From: Undibacterium sp. | Lineage (GTDB): Bacteria > Pseudomonadota > Gammaproteobacteria > Burkholderiales > Burkholderiaceae_D | Length of the DNA stretch: 64,000 bases | Reading direction: 5' to 3' | NCBI GenBank assembly: GCA_030645915.1 | Contig: JAUSNO010000038.1 | Span: 124,001-188,000 of the forward strand | Shown here: positions 32,801 through 41,276 of the stretch, in pieces | Position numbering within the stretch: position 1 is the stretch's first letter | Layout of the letters: each line of letters begins with the position of its first letter | Program-made: the position numbers and the translations under genes | The notes under the pieces: generated by a model | Database searches by the model: none | Told to the model about the DNA's origin: nothing | What the model saw: the letters and a program-made list of their open reading frames with translations, nothing else

Positions 32801-33996
32801 GGAGCGTTTTACCCAAATTAAAAGCAGGGGCATATCCGGTACATGGCAATATTTATTGCAGTAAATGGCTAGTCAATCAGATTCAGGAATCCAGCCTTAA
32901 TGTGTTACACGGCGTGTATGCCACAGTCTATGCGCCATTTTGGTATCGCCTTTTGGGTGCCAAGGTTGGCAAAGGTGCCGAAATTTCCACAGCGCTGGGT
33001 GTAGTGCCCGACATGCTGACCTTAGGCGACGAGACATTTATTGCCGATGCAGTCTTGCTCGGTGATGAACAAATCGATGGCGGCTGGATGACGATGAAAC
33101 CGACGGTCATTTCTCGACGCAGTTTTGTTGGCAATGGTGCGTATATTCCCGATGGAACCATCTTGCCTGAAAATGTATTAATCGGTGTGCATAGCAGCGC
33201 GCCAGCCAACCAGCAAATGCGTGAGGGCGACACCTGGCTCGGGTCGCCGCCTATACATTTGCCGGCACGTGAAGAAACCAAGGGATTTCCCGAGAATCTC
33301 ACTTTTCACCCGTCTGTATTGCGTCGCATCGGACGCACCCTGATTGAAACTTTCCGTATCGTGGCACCGCATGCGATGGTGATTGCCGTTGGCTATACCA
33401 TCGTGCTTGATCTTATGCCATTGGCGGGTGAGGATCGCTGGGCAGAAGTCGTATTTTATCTGGCGATAGCGGGTTTGCTGTATGGCGTAGGGTGTTTTGT
33501 TTTTGTGCTGGCATTGAAATGGCTTCTGATCTTCCGTTACAAGAAAAGCAGTACGCCGATGTGGACCCGATTTGTCTGGGTCTCGGAAGCGATTACCAAT
33601 CTGTATGAAGGTATCGCCGTTCCCAATTTTATGCGCTACCTGCGCGGCACACCCTGGTTGCCGCTGGCATTCAATTTATTGGGCTGCAAAATTGGTAAAG
33701 GCGTCTATCTGGATACGACGGACATCACCGAATTCGATTGCGTCAATATCGGTGCGCATAGCGAAATCAATGCATTGGCTTGTCCGCAAACGCACCTGTT
33801 TGAAGATAGGGTAATGAAAATTGATCATGTCACTATTGGCGAACGGGTATATATGGGACCGCGCAGCTCGGTACTGTATAGCGCGGTTGTGGGAGATGAT
33901 GCCAAACTTGGCGCACTGACACTCGTCATGAAGGGAGAATTTATTCCGCCAAAATCAAGCTGGCGCGGTTGCCCTGCAGCGATTGCAGTCGATTAA
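29869..33996 (+). CDS. Pls/PosA-like single-module NRPS (adenylation, carrier protein, multi-TM/LbH C-terminal region)
   Basis: A-domain [66 protein letters not shown]; PCP motif [12 protein letters not shown]; repeated TM segments plus hexapeptide LbH blocks; alternative start MPPSSIS at 29923. Confidence 0.88.
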   Translation: [1375 protein letters not shown]

Positions 33997-34660
33997 AGTA
34001 ATGTCTTTTTTGCCTCAGTCCGTGCCTGTTTATGGCTGGCCAGAAAATCGTGAATTGGCGCTGCAAGAGTTGACGAAAAATCGGCTAGTGGTATTCAGCA
34101 TTGCAACGCAAATCGTTTCTTACGAAGCGATCTCACATGATGCCGATAGAAGGCAAATCAGAAAACAGATTCGCGTGGCGTTGACTGATTTGCTTTGCGC
34201 TGCCTTGGATTGTTTACCCGAACATATCAATCTGACGCATGAACCGGGTAAGCCACCCGGCAATAATTTGTCTATCTCATTGCCTGATTCATTGCCGGGT
34301 CATCAGATCAGCATATCCATCAGCTATGAGCAAGGCTTGTCCGTCGCGGCCATTTGTCTTGATGGCAGTATCGGCATAGATCTGGTACGCATCGATACTC
34401 AAATTGAATGGCACGCAGTTGCTGAGCTTTATTTAGGGAAGCAGATGTCGGCGGAGATAGCCAAAGCACCTTTACTACAGCAAGCATCTTATTTCGCGTT
34501 GCGATGGGCTAGCCTTGAGGCAAAACTTAAATACCATCAGCTTGCATTGACCGAATGGTCGCCAGAACTTGAACTTGCCCTGTCTGGTTGCGCAATACGA
34601 GAGCTGGATTTGCCGCAAGGCTATGCAGGTGCGCTTGCCTTGCCTAGCCCTATTCTTTAA
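33983..34660 (+). CDS. 4'-phosphopantetheinyl transferase superfamily protein (divergent)
   Basis: IGIDLVRIDTQIEWHAVAELYL and YFALRWASLEAKLKYHQLAL fit PPTase motifs (GxD and F..RW...EA..K); 14-bp overlap with the NRPS. Confidence 0.75.
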   Translation: MQSIKVMSFLPQSVPVYGWPENRELALQELTKNRLVVFSIATQIVSYEAISHDADRRQIRKQIRVALTDLLCAALDCLPEHINLTHEPGKPPGNNLSISLPDSLPGHQISISISYEQGLSVAAICLDGSIGIDLVRIDTQIEWHAVAELYLGKQMSAEIAKAPLLQQASYFALRWASLEAKLKYHQLALTEWSPELELALSGCAIRELDLPQGYAGALALPSPIL

Positions 34661-34693
34661 GAAACAAGTTCTTTACTTTGTGCATTTATTCAC

Positions 34694-35182
34694 TCACGCA
34701 ACCCGGGTAAAATCCATACTCCAATTGACTTCCCAAGTCTGGCCGGCATCAGCAGAAAACGCTTGTTCCCAGCGCGGTCTATCAGGCTGAGGTAGTGTCC
34801 ACAGGAATCGTACCCGTATCGGTTTTCCATCCAAGCTATCTTCGGCGTAAAACGTCCCTACCTTATTGTCGAAACATCCGACAACGGGCGTATCCAGACT
34901 GCCTGGATGCCGGCCGTCAAGCCACCAAATTGACCATTGCTGTGTATCAGCATTAAACGATCGCAAGGTCACTGCACGGTACGTGTCCCCCGGTAATTCA
35001 AGGATGTTGTCATCCATGTTTCCAAGTCCGCCAAGTACCTTCTGCACCACAGTGCTGCCGTCAAATGTTACCCATTCATTGCAGTCGACCAAACGGTCTT
35101 TGAGGCGACGATGCGCGACGCGCCAGCTGCCAATGAAAAAATCAAAATCATCGGCGCCTGATCGGCTTATTGGCTTGTTCAT
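34694..35182 (-). CDS. DUF1579-like hypothetical protein
   Basis: DDFDFFIGSWRVAHRRLKDRLVDCNEWVTFDGSTVVQKVLGGLGNMDDNILELPGDTYRAVTLRSFNADTQQWSIWWLDGR. Confidence 0.6.
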   Translation of the reverse strand: MNKPISRSGADDFDFFIGSWRVAHRRLKDRLVDCNEWVTFDGSTVVQKVLGGLGNMDDNILELPGDTYRAVTLRSFNADTQQWSIWWLDGRHPGSLDTPVVGCFDNKVGTFYAEDSLDGKPIRVRFLWTLPQPDRPRWEQAFSADAGQTWEVNWSMDFTRVA

Positions 35183-35219
35183 GGAATGTCTTTCTGGTGA
35201 ATGGCCAATCTAAAGCAGC

Positions 35220-35453
35220 TTACCACTTGGCCTTGGATAAAATGATCAGCCATTTGCGGAACAATAAAATCTCCAGATGCCCTGCCTGTACGCCAGTTGA
35301 GCAATCCAATATTGGATTCACGCTGTAATAGCGCTGTCTGGAATCGCGGCAGACAAAAATCTCACGTCTGCCCAGACGCATCAAAAAAGAAGTCGGTGCA
35401 TATTGCATGCTAAAAGCATCAAAAGAATGTTCGAGGTTTGCCATTTGATTCAA
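35220..35453 (-). CDS. Hypothetical small protein (77 aa)
   Basis: Uninterrupted ORF in otherwise non-coding DNA; MANLEHSFDAFSMQYAPTSFLMRLGRREIFVCRDSRQRYYSVNPILDC; no family recognised. Confidence 0.45.
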   Translation of the reverse strand: MNQMANLEHSFDAFSMQYAPTSFLMRLGRREIFVCRDSRQRYYSVNPILDCSTGVQAGHLEILLFRKWLIILSKAKW

Positions 35454-35547
35454 TCTCCCTGTCCGTCAATTTAAGAAGTTATAGGTACCGGTTTTTATTC
35501 AAAGTTCAACTTGTATTCGAGTGCATGTTTCATACTTTAGCACAAAA

Positions 35548-35567
35548 TACTGTATATGCAATCAGTA
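35548..35567. promoter_or_regulatory. LexA-type box 1
   Basis: TACTGTATATGCAATCAGTA contains CTG-N10-CAG (CTG 35550-35552, CAG 35563-35565). Confidence 0.65.
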
Positions 35568-35634
35568 TTTAATATTTTTTTAAACAGCTGATTTATTTAG
35601 CTTAAATCTTTGAATTTGTCCTGAGAAGATAATA

Positions 35635-35654
35635 TACTGTATTTTTATACAGTT
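35635..35654. promoter_or_regulatory. LexA-type box 2 in front of imuA
   Basis: TACTGTATTTTTATACAGTT, CTG-N10-CAG, about 20 bp before the imuA start. Confidence 0.85.
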
Positions 35655-35673
35655 GTTTTACATTTTTATTTTC

Positions 35674-36441
35674 ATGACTTTATCCGCCTCACAATCACCT
35701 GAAATGATTCACCCTTCGTTATGGCGTGCGTCTCAGCTCGCTCGCGGTGCGGGAGAATATGTGGCCAGCGGTTACGCATCATTGTCGTCAGAATTACCGG
35801 GTGCTGGCTGGCCTGCCGGGGCGCTGACAGAGATATTGATCAGGCATCAGGGCACGGCAGAATTAAGCCTATTACAACCGGCATTGGCCAGCCTGAAGCA
35901 AGGTCATATCATCTTGCTGCAAGCGCCTTTCCAGCCACAGGCCCTGGCTTTGTCTGAACTGGGGCTGGAACTCTCGCAACTGCTTTGGATACGATCTCAT
36001 AAGCATGCCGATGCCTTATGGACAGCCGAACAGATCTTGCGTAGCGGCAGCTGTTCTGCCCTGCTCTTCTGGCAAAGCCAGGTCAGGACAGAATCCTTGC
36101 GACGCCTGCATCTGGCAGCGCAGAGCGGGCACACTTTATTTTATCTGATGCGACCGCCGGACTATGCGCTGAGCCCGTCTCCGGCGCCCTTGCGACTCAA
36201 GCTGGAAAGCGTTGCCGGTGGCTTGCAAATTGAGTTGATCAAGCGGCGTGGTGCCCGGCAACATGCGCCCTTGTTTCTTCCCATGCCCAGACTTTCATCC
36301 ATGTATTCTCACGACAAGGTTTATCCAGATCATCATGTCGCCCCCGACACCATCACTGCCGCAGGTCATACCCAGCTTGTGGCTGGCCTTGCACCTGCCG
36401 CAACTATCCATCGACGCTTTTCGACCGAACTGGTTAACTGA
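35674..36441 (+). CDS. imuA: ImuA translesion synthesis-associated protein (start taken as MTLSASQ)
   Basis: IHPSLWRASQLARGAGEYVASGYASLSSELPGAGWPAGALTEIL...; upstream of imuB/dnaE2 and LexA-type boxes. Confidence 0.88.
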   Translation: MTLSASQSPEMIHPSLWRASQLARGAGEYVASGYASLSSELPGAGWPAGALTEILIRHQGTAELSLLQPALASLKQGHIILLQAPFQPQALALSELGLELSQLLWIRSHKHADALWTAEQILRSGSCSALLFWQSQVRTESLRRLHLAAQSGHTLFYLMRPPDYALSPSPAPLRLKLESVAGGLQIELIKRRGARQHAPLFLPMPRLSSMYSHDKVYPDHHVAPDTITAAGHTQLVAGLAPAATIHRRFSTELVN

Positions 36442-37882
36442 CAGCGGCACGGTGGTGCTAGAGCAGAACCGGGTCGTGGCGATTTCCGCTTGCGCCCAGG
36501 CGGCCGGCGTGCAGCTGGGGATGCGGTGCAGCAGTGTGCAAATGCTGTTGCCGGAAGTCTTGATCAGAGCGCGCGACATCGAGAAAGAAAATGCCTGCCT
36601 GCAGACGGTTGCCATGGCCTTATTGCGGTATTCACCGCAAGTTGCGGCATCGGAACAAGCCAGCATTCTGGTCAATATCGGTGCCAGCCTGCGCCTGTTT
36701 GGCGGGGTACGCCGCTTATGCCGTCATGTGATGCAAACCATGGCAGCGCTGGGCATCACGGCAACGCTAGGCTGCGCGGCCACCGCGCGCGGTGCGTGGT
36801 TGCTGGCGCATTTTTCTGCCATGGTTAAACGAAGGGGCAAGTATTGTCTGAGCCTGCAGAAGCTGCAGCGTCATCTGGATGCCTTGCCGGTTGACTTACT
36901 GCCAGCGGCGCAACCCTGGCTGGCTTGGCTGCAAGGAATAGGCTGCCGCCATCTAGGCGCACTACGTCAATTACCCCGCGCTGGCCTGCAACGCCGTTGC
37001 GGCAAAGCGATCTTGCAGAGCTTGGATTGTGCTTACGGCGAGGCGACAGAACTGTATAGCTGGCTGGAAGTGCCGCCGCAATTTAGCGCACGCATGGAGC
37101 TGCCGGACCGGATAGAACATGCCGATACCATTTTAAATTTTGCCCGCAGCTTACTCTTGCAGCTGTGTGGCTGGCTGACGAATAAGCAGCTGGCGGTGAC
37201 GAAAATCGAGCTGCAACTGGAGCATGAACGCGGGCGCGTGGCGATGGCGCCCACGCTGCTGGACATCGCGCTGGCGGAAGCCACCTGGCGCGAAGAGCAT
37301 CTGTCGCGCTTATTGAAAGAGCGCTTGGCGCAGCTCAAGCTAGATGCGCCGGTGATTGCGATCCGCCTGCATGCCAAGCAGGTAGAAGCCATGCAGGCGC
37401 CCAGTGCCTCGCTGTTTCCTGAACCTGGCGGCAGCAAGGAAGAGCACCATCGCTTGCTCGAATTGCTGGTCGCCAGGCTGGGCGCCGAGAATGTCTTGCA
37501 AGCGGCGCCGCTAGCCGATCACAGGCCGGAGGTCGCGAATCACTGGATCTCCGTCATGCAAGATCGCAAGCCGCTTCGTCAGTCTGAACTATGCAATAGC
37601 ACAGTAAATCGTCCGGCCTGGCTATTGCCTCAGGCGCTACCGCTAAGCATGCACAATCACCGCCCCTGTTATGGCACACCGCTCAAATTACTCTCGCCGG
37701 CAGAAAGAATTGAAGCCGGCTGGTGGAACGGGGAACTGGTGACGCGTGATTATTTTGTGGCAGAAAATGCCGCGCATGTGCGCTGCTGGATCTATCGTGA
37801 ACGTATCAGCCAAAGCGGGCAAACACATCAAAACAATAACGATGACGACGCCATCTGGTATCTACACGGCTTATTTGGATGA
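36335..37882 (+). CDS. imuB: ImuB, DNA polymerase Y-family protein (start taken as MSPPTPS)
   Basis: SLWLALHLPQLSIDAFRP...VVLEQNRVVAISACAQAAGVQLGMRCSSVQMLLPEVLIRARD...; order imuA-imuB-dnaE2. Confidence 0.9.
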   Translation: MSPPTPSLPQVIPSLWLALHLPQLSIDAFRPNWLTDSGTVVLEQNRVVAISACAQAAGVQLGMRCSSVQMLLPEVLIRARDIEKENACLQTVAMALLRYSPQVAASEQASILVNIGASLRLFGGVRRLCRHVMQTMAALGITATLGCAATARGAWLLAHFSAMVKRRGKYCLSLQKLQRHLDALPVDLLPAAQPWLAWLQGIGCRHLGALRQLPRAGLQRRCGKAILQSLDCAYGEATELYSWLEVPPQFSARMELPDRIEHADTILNFARSLLLQLCGWLTNKQLAVTKIELQLEHERGRVAMAPTLLDIALAEATWREEHLSRLLKERLAQLKLDAPVIAIRLHAKQVEAMQAPSASLFPEPGGSKEEHHRLLELLVARLGAENVLQAAPLADHRPEVANHWISVMQDRKPLRQSELCNSTVNRPAWLLPQALPLSMHNHRPCYGTPLKLLSPAERIEAGWWNGELVTRDYFVAENAAHVRCWIYRERISQSGQTHQNNNDDDAIWYLHGLFG

Positions 37883-37908
37883 ATATAGGATGAAAACTCA
37901 AATAATGG

Positions 37909-37987
37909 CAAGCCTGCAGCGCACTATCCATGCGGGTTTCCAGCCTATCTGCCCGCAAAGGCGCATGGATAGTGCGCTGCAGGCCTG
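37909..37987. repeat. Long inverted repeat between imuB and dnaE2
   Basis: caagcctgcagcgcactatccatgcg (37909-37934) versus cgcatggatagtgcgctgcaggcctg (37962-37987); 25/26 complementary, with inner gcggg/cccgc. Confidence 0.9.
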
Positions 37988-38044
37988 CTCATTTTTAAAT
38001 TTAAATTCAATAAAGCCCTGGCCTCGTCTTGTACGGGTGACGGC

Positions 38045-41000
38045 ATGACATCCGGAGCACATAGCGCAAGCAAGCCTCCGCCAAACTTGCCTGCGCACTT
38101 GCCTGCTTACTTACCCGAATATGCCGAATTATTTTGTCTGTCCAACTTCACTTTTTTGCAAGGCGCTTCGCATGCGGAAGAGCTGGTCGCGCGCGCTGTG
38201 AAGCTCGCCTACAATGCGCTGGCAGTAACCGACGAATGCTCGCTGGCGGGTGTGGTGCGCGCGCATGACGAAGCCAAAAAACAGGGGCTTCCTTTATTGA
38301 TAGGAACGCATTTCAAGCTAATTCAGCAACCAACTCAGCAAAATAGCGAAGCGAGCATGACGCTGATTGCGCTGGCACAAAATCGTGAGGGCTATGGCAA
38401 TCTGTGCGAGCTCATTACCTTGGCACGCACCAGAACCACCAAGGGCACGTATCTATTGACGCAGCAAGACTTTACGCAGCCACCGCCAGCGCTTGTGCAT
38501 TTGCGCGGCTTGCCCGATTGTCTGCTGATCCTGGTGCCGGATTACCCCGCCAGCATCGAGGCGTTATCGCAACAAGCTGCATGGCTGACAGAGACCTTCC
38601 CGCAACGTGCCTGGCTGGGGTTGACGCTATTGACCCGCGCCATGGATCATCTGCACCAAAGCAGCATCAACGCCATTGCACATCAATATCAATTACCGGT
38701 CGTCGCTACCGGCCATGTCTGCATGCATGTGCGCTCACGCAAACCCTTGCAAGACACCTTGACGGCCATCCGGCTTGGCAAGGCGATTGCTGACTGCGGT
38801 TATGATCTGGCGCCCAACGCCGAGCAGCATCTGCGCTCGCGCTTGCGGCTGGCCAATATCTACCCAAGGCAAGCACTGGCCGAGACGCTACATATTGCCG
38901 AACTATGCCAATTTTCACTCGATGAATTGCGCTATGAATATCCGGATGAACTAGTTCCCAAGGGCCAAACGCCAGCCAGTTACTTAAAGCAGGAAGTGTA
39001 TGCCGGTGCGCAACAACGCTACCCGACAGGTTTGCCAGCTGAGGTAAGTCAAAAGATCGAGTATGAACTGGCGCTGATTAATGATCTGGCGTATGAGCCC
39101 TACTTTTTGACGGTGCATGACATCGTTAAATTCGCCCGTTCTCAGGATATTTTGTGTCAGGGGCGTGGTTCGGCGGCCAACTCCGTGGTCTGCTATTGCC
39201 TGCATATTACCGAGGTCAATCCGGAAAACAATACGCTGTTATTCGAACGCTTTCTCTCGAAAGAGCGCGGCGAACCGCCGGATATCGATGTCGATTTTGA
39301 ACACCAGAGACGTGAAGAAGTGATTCAATATTTGTATCGCAAATACGGCCGTAACCGCACGGCGCTGGCGGCGGCCGTGCATACTTACCGCCCCAAAGGC
39401 GCCCTGCGTGAAGTCGGCAAGGCGCTGGGCGTTGATCTGGCCCTAGTCGATGCAGTGGCCAAATCGCAGCGCTGGTTCGACAGTAAAAATGATTTGCTCG
39501 ATCGCTTTACGGAAAGCGGGCTCGATGCCAGCTCCCCGCTGGCGCAGCAATGGGCAACGCTGGTGGCGCAACTATTGCGCTTTCCGCGCCATCTGTCACA
39601 GCACAGCGGCGGTTTCGTGATTGCCAAGGACAAGCTATCACGCCTGGTGCCGATAGAAAATGCGGCCATGAAAGAGCGCAGCATCATCGAATGGGATAAA
39701 GATGATCTGGAATCCTTGGGCTTACTCAAGGTGGATGTACTGGCGCTGGGCATGTTATCGGCACTCAAACGCGCCTTCGATCTGATGGCGAGCACGCCGG
39801 GCAAGCCGGCCAGAATGCAAGACATACCGCGCGAAGACCCGGCCACTTACGACATGATTTGCAAGGCCGATACGGTAGGCGTATTTCAGATCGAATCGCG
39901 CGCGCAAATGAGCATGCTGCCGCGCTTGCGCCCCAGAACTTTTTACGACCTGGTGGTGCAGGTGGCGATCGTCAGGCCTGGCCCGATACAAGGCGGCATG
40001 GTGCACCCTTACCTGCGCAGAAGACAGGGCAAAGAACCGATCAGCTATCCCAAGCCAGAGATAGAAAAAGTCTTGTCACGGACTTTAGGCGTGCCGATTT
40101 TTCAGGAACAAGTGATGCAGATCGCCATGGTGGCGGCAGATTTTACGCCGGGCGAAGCGGATGAGTTGCGCCGCGCCATGGCGGCCTGGAAACGCAAGGG
40201 CGGTCTGGAGCATTACAGGGGTCGCATCATCGATACCATGCAAAAAAATGGCTATAAAAAAGATTTTTCCGAGAGAATTTTTGAGCAGATGTTAGGTTTT
40301 GGTGATTACGGTTTTCCCGAAAGCCATTCCGCCAGTTTTGCCATACTTGCCTATGCCAGCAGCTGGATCAAGTGCCATGAACCGGCCGTGTTTTTATGTG
40401 CCTTATTAAATTCTCAGCCCATGGGGTTCTATTCCGCATCACAGCTGGTGCAGGATGCCAAACGCCATCAGGTGGAAGTAAGGCCGATCGACATCGCGCA
40501 TAGCAACTGGGATTCAACACTGGAACCGTTGCACAACAATGCGCAAACGAATGGGCAAGCGGCCGTCAGATTGGGGATGTCGCTGCTGCGCGGCATGTCG
40601 CTTGACACTGCCACGCGGATACAGCAGGCGCGCGCGCGACAGGCATTCTCAGATGTCACGGATCTGGCACGGCGGGCGCAATTAAGCCGGCATGAGGTAG
40701 AAGCTTTAGCCACAGGCAATGCCTTGATCTCGCTGGCAGGAAACCGGCGCCAGGCGCTGTGGCAAGCCGTTGCTGCGATACCGGATAAGGATTTATTACA
40801 TCCGGTAACCATACAAGAGCAGGTGCCGACCTTAGTGCCGCCATCAGAAGCGCAAGAGATTATCGGCGACTATCATGCGACGGGGTTGACGCTGGGGCGC
40901 CATCCGCTGGCCTTATTGCGGACACGCTTGCTGGCACTGCGTTTCTTACCGGCGGAACTGCTCAATACCTTTCAGAATGGCCAGTTTGCACGCGGCTGCG

Positions 41001-41263
41001 GCATCGTCACTGTGCGCCAGCGCCCCGGTACCGCGCAGGGCGTACTGTTCATTACGATAGAGGATGAAACCGGCCCGGTGAACGTCATCATCTGGCCGTC
41101 TTTGGTTGAAAAACAGCGCCGCGAAGTGTTAAACGCATCGCTGCTAGGCGTGTATGGCATCTGGCAATGCGAAGGAGAGGTACGCCATCTGGTGGCGAAA
41201 CGTTTAGTGGATATGACGCACTTATTGGGGCAGCTTGAAACCAGCAGTAGAAATTTTTGCTGA
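38045..41263 (+). CDS. dnaE2: Error-prone DNA polymerase III alpha DnaE2 (ImuC)
   Basis: AELFCLSNFTFLQGASHAEELV, CQGRGSAANSVVCYCL, EPPDIDVDFEHQRREEVIQYLYRKYGRNRTALAA, GFGDYGFPESHSASFAILAYASSWIKCH. Confidence 0.96.
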   Translation: MTSGAHSASKPPPNLPAHLPAYLPEYAELFCLSNFTFLQGASHAEELVARAVKLAYNALAVTDECSLAGVVRAHDEAKKQGLPLLIGTHFKLIQQPTQQNSEASMTLIALAQNREGYGNLCELITLARTRTTKGTYLLTQQDFTQPPPALVHLRGLPDCLLILVPDYPASIEALSQQAAWLTETFPQRAWLGLTLLTRAMDHLHQSSINAIAHQYQLPVVATGHVCMHVRSRKPLQDTLTAIRLGKAIADCGYDLAPNAEQHLRSRLRLANIYPRQALAETLHIAELCQFSLDELRYEYPDELVPKGQTPASYLKQEVYAGAQQRYPTGLPAEVSQKIEYELALINDLAYEPYFLTVHDIVKFARSQDILCQGRGSAANSVVCYCLHITEVNPENNTLLFERFLSKERGEPPDIDVDFEHQRREEVIQYLYRKYGRNRTALAAAVHTYRPKGALREVGKALGVDLALVDAVAKSQRWFDSKNDLLDRFTESGLDASSPLAQQWATLVAQLLRFPRHLSQHSGGFVIAKDKLSRLVPIENAAMKERSIIEWDKDDLESLGLLKVDVLALGMLSALKRAFDLMASTPGKPARMQDIPREDPATYDMICKADTVGVFQIESRAQMSMLPRLRPRTFYDLVVQVAIVRPGPIQGGMVHPYLRRRQGKEPISYPKPEIEKVLSRTLGVPIFQEQVMQIAMVAADFTPGEADELRRAMAAWKRKGGLEHYRGRIIDTMQKNGYKKDFSERIFEQMLGFGDYGFPESHSASFAILAYASSWIKCHEPAVFLCALLNSQPMGFYSASQLVQDAKRHQVEVRPIDIAHSNWDSTLEPLHNNAQTNGQAAVRLGMSLLRGMSLDTATRIQQARARQAFSDVTDLARRAQLSRHEVEALATGNALISLAGNRRQALWQAVAAIPDKDLLHPVTIQEQVPTLVPPSEAQEIIGDYHATGLTLGRHPLALLRTRLLALRFLPAELLNTFQNGQFARGCGIVTVRQRPGTAQGVLFITIEDETGPVNVIIWPSLVEKQRREVLNASLLGVYGIWQCEGEVRHLVAKRLVDMTHLLGQLETSSRNFC

Positions 41264-41276
41264 CGTTGGCGCCAAT

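Noticed and set aside
37746-38048. 100-aa plus-strand ORF spanning the imuB 3' end and the palindrome
   Set aside because: Starts inside imuB, runs through a palindromic element and ends at the dnaE2 start; no family resemblance
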